A stretch of DNA of 64,000 nt from Nematostella vectensis (GCF_932526225.1 NC_064043.1:2129501-2193500); one strand, 5' to 3'. Counted from the first letter of the stretch, positions 10,838 through 23,130 are shown. The notes: a model not told the origin generated them from the letters alone. Made by a program: numbers and translations.

Positions 10838-13685
10838 TTACACAGCTACCGTTCTTGTTTTACGTGTTCTGTCTTCCTCGCCATCACTGTCATCTAGACC
10901 GTCGGCGAGCCCAGGCCTGTATAAGGGCAGCTCGTCTGTTGAAGAGCCGTACATGCCGCTAGGGATGGTAAGGCGTGGCACCCTGAGGTCTTCTGAAGGG
11001 GTAGTCATGTACCCTAGTGGGATGACAGGCGTGCCAGGTGAGGGATCTAGCTCCTCTGATTCGTCCCCAGCCTCAGCCTGGGATCAACAAAGCTAAGTCA
11101 ACCACTTAAAATCACCATATTACTCAGACGACAACAGAGTACGATTGATTGGCTGGATTATCTTATCTCTTAAAATAACCAATATATAACCCTTCCAAAG
11201 TATTTGTTAATTTTTTTACTCCATCGCCTCATTTAGGGTTGTAAGCGCAAAGGACTGGGAAATATGCGCGCCTGGAGAGAAGGATGGAGCGCGCGTCTCG
11301 TCTCCTATCTCCTTTACAAACCATTTGGTTTGCTACTCAGGCTAATGTAACCACAACTCCACAACACTTGCAGATAAAGGGGCCCTGGCGACGCATTTAA
11401 CACTCACCACTACTCCACAACACTTGCAGATAAAGGGGCCCTAGCGACGCATTTAACACTCACCACAACCCCACAACACTTGCAGATAAAGGGTCCCTAG
11501 CGACGCATTTAACACTTACCACAACTCCACAACACTTGCAGATAAAGGGGCCCTGGCGACGCATTTAACACTTACCACAACCCCACAACACTTGCAGATA
11601 AAGGGGCCCTAGCGACGCATTTAACACTTACCACTATTCCGCAACATTTACAGAGAGAACGACAGGCCAGCACGGACGCCAACACGGAACAGCCCAAGGT
11701 CAAGATCGCTGTCGCCACGAGGCCAATCACAAATGAGATGTTCAAGTCACTTCTACAGTCCTTCTTGATGGATGCTGTGAATCGAGTGAGTTTAATTAGT
11801 TTATCACTGCGAAATTCAATCTATCTTGTGATAAAGACTGCTCCCATCTTCATCTATGGTTTTAGAATGGAATAATGGGTGTATGGAATGTGCGTATGGA
11901 GAAAAATCTTACAATACGCAAAGTTACGCAGTCATGCTACAAAGCACGCGAGAAAAGAAAAAAGGGCAATGCTCAACAACATCTGTTTGTCTATTTCAAA
12001 GTAAAAGATCTGCTTGCGGCATGGTGTCGAAGTACTGATTTTTGATATTTTGCTATATTTTTAATATACTTTTTTTATATTTTGGTATTTTTGTGATATA
12101 CTGATTTTTGATATACTGATTTTCTATATTTTGGTACTTTGTTATGACCGCACCTTACCCGGACAGTCTATCCCTAGAGGTACATTTCCCATCGCCATGA
12201 CAACCAGTACGAATATTGTCAGCGCTGACGCGGCGGATAGTACTATGTTGAATATGAGGTAGGAGCCGACCTATGGACAGAAACGATAATACAAACCTTA
12301 ATGGTCGTACTCGCCATAGAGGCGGATCCGGATATCTTGGGGGGGGGGGGGGAGGTATTCTAAAGAAAGGCGATAGGGGAATAAGGCTTCAATATACAAC
12401 ACATATAAAGGGATTTGCTGATTTTTGTTTCTATATATTCAGAATATGAAATCACGTGACTTTTTGAGCGACAAACTCATCCCAAAAGGAACACAGAAAT
12501 GGCTGCGTCTTTCACACGATAGAGCGATGGAAAATAATTTATTTCTAAAACAGATATTTCGGAGATTTAAACTTTCTGGCTGATCCGTAAGCGCTGAATA
12601 ATTTGTCGTTATTTGGCAAAGCGTGCGAGTTTGGGCCCCAAAAGTCATGTGACTTCTTAGAACAAGCCGCCTAAAGTCATCTGTACCACTTGCTGGTTTC
12701 CATATGGTCGAACACGATCACAGGGCGAGTTTCAATAAAGCGGTCGAATGCGATCATATGGAAAAAGGGGAATAGTCTTTACGCTAATTGTTACACGATC
12801 CTATTTAACATAAAGCAGCCTTATATTCGCGTCAAATAAGACGGCTCCGTGCTGCGAGAGAGAGAGTTAGTGCTTTTACGATGCTCTTAAAAACATTTCC
12901 ATTTCGTCAATTAGTTAACAGTATTAGCTTACCGGACATTTCGTGAATTAGTTAACAGTATTAGCTTACCGGGCATTTCGTCAAGTAGTTAACAGTACTA
13001 GCTTACCGGGCATTTCGTCAACAGTATTAACTTACCGGGCATTTCGTTTGTTTTAGACCGGCGATAATACCTATAAATGACGTAACAAGCGCCTGTAAAT
13101 AAAAACATGATGATGAACAAGCAAATACAAAAGTTAGCAAGCAAACAGACAAACAAAAGGACAAAAGAAAAAACAGACGGAGTAAGTAAAGTCTAAGTCC
13201 TCTAGAGCAGGGTTTTGCTAAGCAGAAAAGTCTAATCTTTATGTGCATACTAAAGTAAGAGCGCACTTGACATGGTGATCACATCGCGGTCTGTCTTCAC
13301 CTTTTACCACAGGGTACCCGTATATTAATATTAGAGTACAACGCCTGGTCCTGTTCTCTATGAATAGGCGATTTGCAGGCTAAATTGAAGCTAGAATTGA
13401 ATTAAAGGCAAAATAAAAACAACAACAAAAGTGCCCAGGGGTAATGTTACGGTCAACTTCCGGTTGTTGAATGTGCATTTGTGCTTGCTGCCTGTGAATA
13501 TCACTTACCACGCATGCAAACCAAAATGTAGAATAGAGCGTTACTCGAGTCGCTTTCATGACATCTTCCGGTGAAAGAGCAACCGTCAAACCAACATACA
13601 GACACCCAAGAACGAAGAGCAGAACGCTAGCCAGTATCAATGCCAAGCTGAAGCTGCGAGGCCGCGAGGGGATTGCTCGCCCCAT
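10838..13685 (-). CDS. Four-transmembrane MS4A/CD20-like protein, five exons
   Basis: Exons are 13685-13509, 13092-13036, 12270-12159, 11774-11632 and 11077-10838. Together they encode 242 residues from ATG to TAA. Junction phases are 0, 0, 1 and 0, and each intron has a GT donor and AG acceptor. Four hydrophobic segments lie at about 11-34, 50-70, 82-105 and 128-152. The N-terminus is short and basic. The region between TM3 and TM4 contains paired cysteines, and a Cys cluster (LCKCCG) follows TM4. The tail of about 80 residues is acidic and Ser/Pro-rich. This topology and exon plan resemble MS4A/CD20-type plasma membrane proteins; the exact family is inferred. The gene at 51227-55376 has the same plan. 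The ends of exons 2 and 4 are both tandemly repeated in the following introns, and the end of exon 5 is duplicated in the 3' flank. Confidence 0.8.
11353..11640. repeat. 56-bp tandem repeat containing exon 4 end plus 5' splice site
   Basis: Five units, with the CACTTGCAG motif at 11365, 11421, 11477, 11533 and 11589, precede the real exon end at 11632. On the minus strand each unit reads CTGCAAGTGTTGTGG (CKCCG), then GTTGTG or GTAGTG, then a GTAAGT or GTGAGT donor. Each therefore copies the last codons and donor of exon 4. Confidence 0.93.
12340..12353. repeat. Poly-G run
   Basis: A G-run of about a dozen bases lies in an intron of the MS4A-like gene. Similar runs are scattered through the window (3549, 19808, 22277, 27896). 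Confidence 0.8.
12898..13046. repeat. 37-bp tandem repeat containing exon 2 end plus 5' splice site
   Basis: Four copies, read on the minus strand, share GAAATGCCCGGTAAG (one has GTCCG) separated by a spacer containing TACTGTTAACTA. The copy nearest the exon is the end of exon 2 at 13036; the other three sit in the intron with intact GTAAG donors. Confidence 0.92.
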
Positions 13686-15598
13686 TTCCCTTTCGCTTCT
13701 TATCAGCCTTTTATAAAACGTTCTTTCTTATCTCTACTCACGAAAGCAATATGATGACTCGGTCGAGAATTATAAACGTTGGTCGCTCAATCGGCTCACT
13801 TGAGTCTTGTTGGCCTTTTATGGAGTCGAATGAACGCGTCCGAACCTAATCTAATTTGGGTCAAAATAAATGCAAAAAATAAGTGTCCGATGACATCCCG
13901 CCTTATGCGGCTACAAGCAAACTAGATAGACCGCCTCTGAAGGGAAAAGTTTCGATGTGACGGCTTTATCGTCTTCTATACTTCAGTGCTTATGCAAATC
14001 TTCTTACTTTTCTGGAGTGGATGGCAGAATTTAGGAGCCAGCAATCTGTCGAGCTATAAACATAATGAAGACAAGTTTATTCGAATTAGGTGACATACAA
14101 TGCGCTTATTAAGTATTAACAATAAAACGGTTACAATAAAGGATACTTTGGAAGATATATGAATATTACTTGTCATTCAATGTTAAAGCCGCTGAAATCA
14201 GAGTATTTATATCAAAAGCACAGTTTTATTTGCGTTTAAATTACCTTGTCAACGTTCCAAGGAATAAGGAGCTACATCAAGTACACATTTTCGCGTATAC
14301 CACCCTCCTAGCGGTGTCACGACCTGTACATCCAAGCAACGGTCAGCTAAATTCTGGCGTGGTGTGAAGGACGAACAGCGAGGAGGCCAATATCGCATCC
14401 CTCTTCTTCTCACGATACAGCTCAAGCAGCCCAAGACGAGAGCAGACTGCGTGACTAAGCAGCATCTTTTACTAGGAGTCGCGCGTTAGCAGAAACTGCT
14501 TGGGGCGGAAATACCGTGTCTATGAGCAAATCCGCGTGCTTCACGTGACGGTACACCACGGAGAAAATTAGCTTGATCCGAGACCAAGGGGTCTTAATAG
14601 GCGCTAACAAAATAAAACGAAAATAAAAACAACAACATTAACAGAAAGGGCGATGTGCTGAGCCAAGAGCAATAACTGAGATTTGCACTAAGAAATCACG
14701 TCACGTTTTGAGAAGCAAACACGCGCCGAAATAAACACAGAAACGACTGCGCCTTCTTGCTAGAGAGAGTTTTTTTGATACTTTTTTGAACGATCTGTTT
14801 GCAACGACTTCCTCCAGAAAATGGACATTGAAGTAACGAAGACTCTAGCGTGACAGTCATACACATCGAGATTCGTCAGACGTCGATAAAAAGTATGTCT
14901 GATTACAAGCTCTCTTGTTTTATGGTTTGCCACAAAGTATTATCTCTTTCATCGACACATATCGACAGATATATATATATATATATCTAAAACCACTGAA
15001 AGTAGCCTTGGGCTGCCTGTGCTTTATCCTTTGAAGTTGTCTTGCGCGAAAAGAAAGCCAACAAACCACGCATTGGTCGAGTCCTCCGCGGTCTCTCTAC
15101 GCGCACTCTCTGTTCTCCTCAAATCCCCATTCTCTAGCCAAAATCAAAACTGCGATACACTAACAATGTGCCAGCACACATTTGCTTTATCTGAAGTACG
15201 TTCTCATGCTTTTGGATTTAAAAGTTTCTTACACCCTTACAAGGGAGCGGATTCGCAATTCAAAAATGGTGACATTTTGTCCAGCAAGTCTAATACTTTA
15301 TTAATTTATACACGGCATTTACTTTTTTATGCCCCAAAAGGTGGTGGGTATCCGCCCTCTACTTTCTAAACATCAAATGACTTTACCTACTACCTTCAGC
15401 TACATTGGGCGCATTTTTTAACACACGCGTATATGGCGTCAAACACTTTTATATGACGGCTGAGTGTTAAATTCTCGAGTCTTCCTGGTGTGGCCCCGTA
15501 AGAAAACGTTGGTAATGTCATTTTATCTGGTGTTATCGCTTTGCTTTCAGTGCTAACGAACGATGAGCAGATCAGCTATGTGCTGCACGAGAGCTCAT
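13686..15598. other. Intergenic, no supported gene
   Basis: Upstream flank of the MS4A-like gene. It contains a short (AT)n tract at about 14970-14985. Open frames at 14170-14434 and 15019-15369 show no recognisable domain or splice context. Confidence 0.45.
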
Positions 15599-17270
15599 GG
15601 TTATACTGTTGGTTATACTGTTGGTTATACTGTGGGTTATACTGTTGGTTGTACTGTTGGTTGTACTGTTGGTTGTACTGTTGATTATACTGTTGGTTGT
15701 ACTGTTGGTTGTACTGTTGGTTGTACTGTTGGTTGTACTGTTGATTATACTGTTGGTTATACTGTTGGTTATACTGTTGGTTATACTGTTGGTTATACTG
15801 TTGGTTGTACTGTTGTTTATACTGTTGGTTGTACTGTTGGTTATACTGTTGGTTATACTGTTGGTTATACTGTTGGTTATACTGTTGGTTATACTGTTGG
15901 TTATACTGTTGGTTGTACTGTTGGTTGTACTGTTGGTTATACTGTTGGTTATACTGTTGGTTATACTGTTGGTTATACTGTTGGTTATACTGTTGGTTGT
16001 ACTGTTGGTTATACTGTTGGTTATACTGTTGGTTATACTGTTGGTTATACTGTTGGTTATACTGTTGGTTGTACTGTTGGTTATACTGTTGGTTGTACTG
16101 TTGGTTATACTGTTGGTTATACTGTTGGTTATACTGTTGGTTATACTGTTGGTTGTACTGTTGGTTGTACTGTTGGTTATACTGTTGGTTATACTGTTGG
16201 TTATACTGTTGGTTATACTGTTGGTTGTACTGTTGGTTATACTGTTGGTTATACTGTTGGTTATACTGTTGGTTATACTGTTGGTTATACTGTTGGTTGT
16301 ACTGTTGGTTGTACTGTTGGTTAGACTGTTGGTTATACTGTTGGTTATACTGTTGGTTATACTGTTGGTTATACTGTTGGTTATACTGTTGGTTATACTG
16401 TTGGTTGTACTGTTGGTTATACTGTTGGTTGTACTGTTGGTTATACTGTTGGTTGTACTGTTGGTTGTACTGTTGGTTATACTGTTGGTTGTGTACTGTT
16501 GGTTATACTGTTGGTTGTACTGTTGGTTATACTGTTGGTTATACTGTTGGTTGTACTGTTGGTTGTACTGTTGGTTATACTGTTGGTTATACTGTTGGTT
16601 ATACTGTTGGTTGTACTGTTGGTTATACTGTTGGTTATACTTTTGGTTATACTGTTGGTTGTACTGTTGGTTATACTGTTGGTTGTACTGTTGGTTGTAC
16701 TGTTGGTTATACTGTTGGTTGTGTACTGTTGGTTATACTGTTGGTTATACTGTTGGTTGTACTGTTGGTTGTACTGTTGGTTATACTGTTGGTTGTACTG
16801 TTGGTTATACTGTTGGTTGTACTGTTGGTTATACTGTTGGTTGTGTACTGTTGGTTATACTGTTGGTTGTACTGTTGGTTATACTGTTGGTTATACTGTT
16901 GGTGGTACTGTTGGTTGTACTGTTGGTTATACTGTTGGTTATACTGTTGGTTATACTGTTGGTTGTACTGTTGGTTATACTGTTGGTTATACTGTTGGTT
17001 ATACTGTTGGTTGTACTGTTGGTTATACTGTTGGTTGTACTGTTGGTTGTACTGTTGGTTATACTGTTGGTTGTGTACTGTTGGTTATACTGTTGGTTGT
17101 ACTGTTGGTTGTACTGTTGGTTATACTGTTGGTTATACTGTTGGTTGTACTGTTGGTTGTACTGTTGGTTATACTGTTGGTTATACTGTTGGTTGTACTG
17201 TTGGTTATACTGTTGGTTATACTGTTGGTTGTACTGTTGTTTGTACTGTTGGTTGAACTGTTGGTTCTAC
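15599..17270. repeat. 12-bp minisatellite, about 139 copies
   Basis: The unit is GGTTRTACTGTT, with occasional GTGTACTG slips. On the minus strand it reads CCAACAGTAYAA, i.e. Pro-Thr-Val followed by CAA (Gln) or TAA (stop). Its gene-proximal units are the last codons of the GPCR at 17217-18242. The long forward open frames come from the 12-bp unit length and are not genes. Confidence 0.97.
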
Positions 17271-18242
17271 TTTAGGCCCAATTCGACGTGACTTCTGTCT
17301 CGAGTATAAGCACAATGCCCTCTTTAGTCGAGTGCGGTATGCTGTGTTGTAATAAAAATATATTATTGGGTTAATGAGTCCATTTGCAAAAGCCACTGTA
17401 GTCCCGGTATAGCGAAGAAAAAAGTCCACATCGAAACTAAAGTTCGGTTTCACAGTCATTGTGACTATTGTGTACAGAAAGAAATTCATATAGGGGAAGA
17501 CAAAAGCAAAGACCAAAGAGACGAACATTTTATAGCCTTTAAACCTAAGCGAGTCAAAGTTGCAAAATGTCCTTTTCTGCATGTGTCTTGTTATTCGAAT
17601 CGCAACAACAAAAAGTCCTATACACGGAATAAAAAACACGATGCCTGCATAACAGAAAAGCATTGCTCTGAAAACGGGGTGATTGTTATTGTAGCGACAC
17701 AAGATGTGGTAATATTGCTCGCTTGTTTTGACCGGCATAAGATGATATGTAGCTGAGGGAAAGAAGGTCACAGCAAATTCAACCATCCAGGCCCCTATGA
17801 TAGACCTTCGCACAGCTTGATCGGACGGCACGCGGAACGGGTAAAATATACCGAGATACCTCTCGACAGAAACGGCTACTAGATTACATATCGTGATGGA
17901 AGGGAAAGCGAACTGGGAGAAACGTACGGCTCGACAGATCCAGTCATTCAGAAAGATATTCGCCAGGAGTTGACACACATGGAGAATAATGCCTTTAAGC
18001 GATGCGGTAATATCAGACAAGGCCATACTTTGTACAAAGTACCCGTTCAGAGGTCGCCTGAAGACTTGTAGCCCTTTAGTAGATGGGGACCTTTGTGTTC
18101 TTTGAAAGTAGAGGACGGTTCCGTTACTTAGGATGCATAGAACTGCGATGATAGAGGAAATTGTAGCCAATGTCTCTCTGACTCTAGCAGTCAAAGGTAG
18201 AGACACGTATGTCAAGTTTGTGCCGTTCCACAAACCATTCAT
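17217..18242 (-). CDS. Class A (rhodopsin-like) G protein-coupled receptor, intronless
   Basis: The first ATG gives 341 residues (MNGLWNGTNLTY...). Two N-glycosylation sites lie in the short N-terminus. Seven hydrophobic segments are visible. Cys-103 and Cys-182 are placed for the ECL1-ECL2 disulfide. The DRY position reads ERY (127-129), TM6 has FxxP (FAFVFPYM), and TM7 has NPIIY at 291-295, so the core fold is complete. The ligand is unknown; intronless orphan receptors of this kind are common in cnidarians. Residues 326-341 are PTVQ-type repeats encoded by the adjoining 12-bp satellite, and the TAA stop is one variant of that unit. A TTG lies in frame 10 codons upstream of the ATG, but there is no reason to prefer it. 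Confidence 0.88.
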   Translation of the reverse strand: MNGLWNGTNLTYVSLPLTARVRETLATISSIIAVLCILSNGTVLYFQRTQRSPSTKGLQVFRRPLNGYFVQSMALSDITASLKGIILHVCQLLANIFLNDWICRAVRFSQFAFPSITICNLVAVSVERYLGIFYPFRVPSDQAVRRSIIGAWMVEFAVTFFPSATYHLMPVKTSEQYYHILCRYNNNHPVFRAMLFCYAGIVFFIPCIGLFVVAIRITRHMQKRTFCNFDSLRFKGYKMFVSLVFAFVFPYMNFFLYTIVTMTVKPNFSFDVDFFLRYTGTTVAFANGLINPIIYFYYNTAYRTRLKRALCLYSRQKSRRIGPKVEPTVQPTVQTTVQPTV

Positions 18243-19800
18243 TTTGACTAAGTCGCTGTGATAAGGAGACAATGTCCTTTTAAAGCGGCAAGTTGAAAAT
18301 CTCGAATAAAAACAGGATGAAAGTTTTGCTATTTTGCCTTTACGGCAGTGGAAGAAAGAGCTCTGACTTAAGCGTTAAGCCAAATCGAGCATGTGTGTTA
18401 TCATTACGAATTTATTCTGTTAATATACCATCTGCTCGATTAAGCAATTAAACTGTTATGGTAAAACGAAGAACAATCACGTTGATTGCATATGATGTTG
18501 CATTAATAGCATGTTGGTAAAAAAGCAATTAAATGACAATTAAATGACATTTTTTTACGTTTTTCGAATAAAAATAGCTCTCATACGCTCTTAGCAAATA
18601 TCATATTTTTAGTCTTCTAATTCCCTTTGTTGAATCATTACGAATAACCAAATATTATACGCAGTGGCTATATGCCCAACAGTCGTGAAAGTGTCACTAA
18701 AATAACGATTCTATGGTGTACATAGACGACGGAAAACATCCACCGACAACAAAGCTCAATTCAGGTTTGATTGCCCTTTCTCAACAAATATAGAATACTT
18801 CTAATTCAATAGGTCGACAATTTACTGGGTTGTTTTAAAAATTTGAAAACTGTCGGGCATTTAGTCCATTGAGGACCTTACTGTCGGGCATACAGCCGCT
18901 GCGAATATTATATGACAGAAAATGGAGCTGTATTGTTTTCTAAACTTTCTCAGCTCATTTGGACTTTAAATGTTTTTTAACGGAATTATTTTTCAAACGT
19001 TAATGCTTCAGCCCAAACGAGCCATTAAGAGCTGACACAACTCATCGTTGATTCACGTGTTTGCAGCTGCACGCGAACTAGGTAGTACCACTTTGCACAT
19101 CTCCAGCTACGATAATACGCATGTATTCACTGAGAAAACAAACATCCCCGTGTACAATCATATGCAATGTGCACTTTAATAACTAATATCTACCTTGTTG
19201 ATCTAAATCCTAACAGTATGTGCCAGAAAGTCCTCGCAAAGCTGTTCAAAAACATTTTCCTTTCCATTTTACGCCGCCCAATTGACGTCAGTGAAATAAC
19301 ACAGACCGTGAATACGTGGTTTGTCTAGTTGTAATTTTGAAAAATTTGATAAACGTACCAGTTCCTCACGTAAGTAAAAAAAATCGCCACAGACTTCAGT
19401 AAGCAACAGTTTATACTTTACGATTAAATAATGTTTCTAGCTATATTTTACTTGATTTTGCATTGTTGTACACAAATGCCATCGCGGTACGGAAAGTGAG
19501 GAGCGAGGGCCCCGGATCGGTTGTATGACCCTTTTAGTTTAAAATACTAGAAATTACATGAAAAACCCTCATCAGCGCAAAAATAGTGGGCGGGGAGCAC
19601 TGCGCCCACTTTAACACAAAATGATTTCTAACAACTTCAGAATATCTCGCCCAATTGTCATACAAAATACTTTACAACTTAATTTCTAAAGAATAAGCAA
19701 TTAAAATACAATGAAACGAAATCATGCAAATTCCTGAGGCAGCCAAATTTATTAAGTAATGACACCTCTACAAATTATTGGGAATAAAAACAAAAAGAGA
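18243..19800. other. Intergenic, no supported gene
   Basis: AT-rich upstream flank of the GPCR. No open frame or repeat worth calling was seen. Confidence 0.45.
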
Positions 19801-19807
19801 ATAAAAG

Positions 19808-20107
19808 CAGGGGGGGGGGGGGGCAAGGCCCGTTGCCAGTATTTTGGGCGGAGGGGGGGAGGGGGGATCTAGCTTTTAGTGGCAAAGGGGGAGGAGGTAA
19901 TTTTTTTGTTACATATGGAATTTTGCCAGCCAAAAGGGGGGTTTGGCTCAGTGGCAAAGGGGGGAGGGGGTAATTTTTTTTGTTACATATGGCATTTTGC
20001 CAGACAAAAGGGGGGTTTGGCTCAGTGGCAAAGGGGAGGGGGTAATTTTTTTGTTACAGCCCAAGGGGGGTTAAACCCCCTAACCCCTCCCCTTAGATCC
20101 GCTACTG
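19808..20107. repeat. G-rich interspersed element with three internal tandem units
   Basis: A segment containing TTGGCTCAGTGGCAAAGGGG, a T-run and GTTACATATGG is repeated about three times after a long poly-G tract. The right edge reads cttagatccgctactgg, resembling hAT-type MITE ends. A matching target duplication was not found. Confidence 0.4.
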
Positions 20108-21280
20108 GCATATACTACATATATATATGCACTCTTGACGGAGAACCGTCGAAGGCTGCAAAAAGGGGTAGGGGCGTGTGTGGTTTAACCCCAACTACCG
20201 TCACCTTAATAAAAAAGGCAGGGACGTGGTAAATTTGGGGGCGCTGTGGAAACGTGACCCCCCGGGTTTAAAAAAATATATAAGGAAATTACCAATTCAA
20301 TTGAAGGAAATGACCAGTATGAGCTTGCTCCCCCCCCCCCCCCAAAAAAAAAACAGCCCGACGTGCTGCATCGTCAAGAACCAAGAGGCTCAGTGACTTT
20401 GTTTCTGTCAAGTATTTAAATGTTTTGCAATTGTTCCAGTAATTCAGTCCTGTGGCTGCGATAGGAATAAATAAATAAACACATTAGAACAATAAGGTAA
20501 CATTACTGGATAACCTGCACGTGCTCTATTCAAGCCCTTCCGTGCCAAGATAGAAGTGAACGAATACGGGATTTTACCGCCATATTCATCAACACAAAAT
20601 AAAACAAATCAAAAGTGATTTGTGTCATTTCTGCGATATTGTAATTTTCTACTTATTGCTTATGCTGCACACACGTGATAGTCTTGGGGTTTGGCAAATA
20701 TTCGCCGGGCAACTCGAAAAAGCGCGAAGAAGACAGAAACACAATAGATAAGATACATCGCAAGTTTCAAAAAGTATTCACTAACAAATAGTAGTTCGTA
20801 GAGTTTTGTGAGTAGAGGTTTTCGCATAAAATTATTTTTTAATTTCGTTTTCCTTTGCAACATCAATTTCAATTAGAGCTAGCATTACAAACGCTATTCC
20901 AAACGAAAAGTATTGAATAAATTGCGTTTTCAAGGTTTTGAAGAAGTTCTTTGGATTACCTATCTGTATTGACTGGATAATTAATTCAATAGTTGTGGTT
21001 TGCATTTGGTGTCATTTCCAGGCGTACGTGGGGCTTGTAACACATCTTAGGTCAACAAACCAGATAAAGTTAGAGAGGTTAGCGGAAAACACTTCAAATT
21101 GCAACGAGAAATCCTCTCAGCTTGGCAGGCTGTGAAAGTACCGTCTGAAATTACTTTCATAATACTTTAAAACCCACACAGGAAGAACCAATAATAACAA
21201 TCCGAGTAACGAAATCAATACGGATTTGGTATTGTCAGATCTCCTAAAAGTAAACAGCAAATCACGTCTCCAAACAAAAG
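20108..21280. other. Intergenic, no supported gene
   Basis: It contains a C-run followed by an A-run at 20331-20352. Nothing coding was recognised. Confidence 0.4.
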
Positions 21281-22130
21281 ATGGCTGTGTTTTCAAGCTT
21301 GACAGTCTCTGGTAAGGAAAACGCGCCTTTTCCAGACAGGTGCGCAGCTTTAGGTCTGGTAAGTCCATCCTCAACAGCCATGCTGGAGGGAGTATTGGTG
21401 TCGTTCTTTGCGATTATTCTTGCTTTTATCGCAGTGACGGGCAACTCGCTAGTTTTCGTAATAATAACTCGTTATAAATCAATGCACACTGCGATGAACT
21501 ATCTTATTGCAAATCTCGCCGTGCTAGACGCGATAACTGGACTTTTTACTTTCCCAAACGTACTCCTGGAGCGAACATTCTCAGGAGACAGAACGCTTCT
21601 CGCAGCCATCGTGAACACGACAAGCCAGTCCACCTGTGCAAAGTGAAAGGTACTGTGTGGATCAGCTCGGCAGGTTCACCGGCCTTCCTCGTTTTCATCG
21701 CGTTCGAGAGGTATATGGCAGTTGTGCATCCCTTTTCCAGACGTGGTGGCATCACCACTCGAAGGCTTGTCTGCTTGTTGTTGGATCAATTGCTAGAGAC
21801 CGCAAGCAAGTAGTTTGTGTTGTTGCTATGATATCAGTACTATTTGCGGTCTGCTGGGGATTTATTTTTATTAAGTTTTTTATCAGTATTTTTTTTCGTG
21901 TAAATAAGTGGGACACTTTCAAAGAAAGCAGTGTTTTGGCTGCAACTTTCAACTCGGCAATGAACCCTATCTTGTACTTTACCTACATGAAGCGGTTTCG
22001 TGACCGGTTAAACCAGTTGATCCAGTGCTTTCGAGAGTCAAGGTTTTTAAGCCAAGAGTTGGATAATGAGATAAACAGTCAAGTTAATAATGGGGTACAA
22101 TTGTTATCGTTTGTCGAGTTGAAACTGTAA
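21281..22130 (+). pseudogene. Broken class A GPCR (frameshift and loss of TM4-TM5)
   Basis: The 5' part from ATG 21281 encodes TM1 (GNSLVFVIITRYKSMHTAMN) and TM2 (NYLIANLAVLDAI), then stops at 21646. TM3 continues in another frame from about 21638 (CKVKGTVWISSAG, then FERYMAVVHPF with the ERY motif) and stops near 21812. A third frame supplies TM6 and TM7 (CVVAMISVLFAVCWGF, then NSAMNPILYFTYMKRFRDRL with NPILY). TM4 and TM5 are missing. At least one indel near 21635 and an internal deletion therefore disable it. Introns are unlikely because the breaks lack good GT-AG signals. AATAAA motifs follow at 22167 and 22209. A sequencing error could explain the first shift but not the missing helices. 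Confidence 0.75.
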
Positions 22131-22276
22131 AGGGCTCTAGGAGGGGTATAAAATGGTCAGAGAATGATGATAATAAAGTCAAATTTCACCGTGCTCAGAC
22201 AGTACCTAAGAAATAAAAAGTGATACATGTTCTATTGTAAAAGGATATGCCGAGGACAGGCGCGTAGCGTCCCAGG

Positions 22277-22301
22277 GGGGTGGGGGGGGGGGGGGGGTGG
22301 A
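22277..22301. repeat. Long poly-G tract
   Basis: Nearly uninterrupted G with two T, downstream of the broken GPCR. It is a candidate quadruplex or MITE end. Confidence 0.7.
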
Positions 22302-22669
22302 AGGGGTGAATGCTGGGTATTCATAAAAGCATTACAGCAAGCTCAAATCCACTTCATATGCTACAAACCCCCCGTCAGTAGAGAAACGGATTGCTCCGCA
22401 CAGCTTACATTCCTGAGAGAAAAACTCAAGCTTATTAACTTATTAGCGTGGACGCCATCCCTGGTCTAGCACCAGACGATTGAACACAATATAAGTGTTT
22501 TCAGTGGCCCACAACATGTACTTCCTTCCTTCCTTATTCTACAGAAAAGTATCAGAGAAAGCATTCGTCACAATAAAATATATCCGTTCTCATTGACAAT
22601 AAATTCACTACTATTTACAAATCAGCCCAAATTAGCTGTATTTGTTTTCCTTTTCCAAACACCTTGAGC

Positions 22670-23130
22670 ATGCTTTCCAGATAGGAACGCATCTCAGGTT
22701 AAAGAGAAAATTGCTTATATAAAACTGTCGATGGAAGCTACCCAGATAGTATCTTGAGAATAGAAGAAAGTTTTGGCAATCCCTAGGAAGAATTTTCCAG
22801 GTAGAAATACGTTTTAAAGTGGAGATAATGTTTGCAGAAAATTATGTATATTTCCGCATTGCTAGGCCAATGCTTTTAATTTTCTTGGAATTTCTGACAC
22901 AATCATCCAGATAGGAAGTCCATATAAAATGGAGGAGAGAGTAGCTCACCTTCCGTTCCCCCTAGGCCATGCCATCAAGAGGGAAGTCTTGAGCTGAAAA
23001 AAGTTGCTATTCCTGGAAAACCTAGAGCAAGCTACCGTATCCAGTATTGCTCGTGTTCCTGGAACACCTATCCAGACAAGAATGAGTCTTGAGATGGAGG
23101 AGAAAGTTGATCGTATTCCTGGAACGAGTC
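22670..23130. repeat. Degenerate tandem copies of the HMG gene's terminal coding segment
   Basis: Motifs of the form CCAGATAGGAA...GGAGAGAG recur near 22676, 22740, 22796, 22914 and 23071. The last is the exon end itself (complement of CTCCATCTCAAGACTC and TCTGGATAG). The copies are diverged and of uneven spacing. Confidence 0.55.

Noticed and set aside
15563-17291. Long Leu/Val- or Tyr/Cys/Trp-rich frames on the plus strand
   Set aside because: They are translations of a 12-bp satellite; the real gene is on the other strand.
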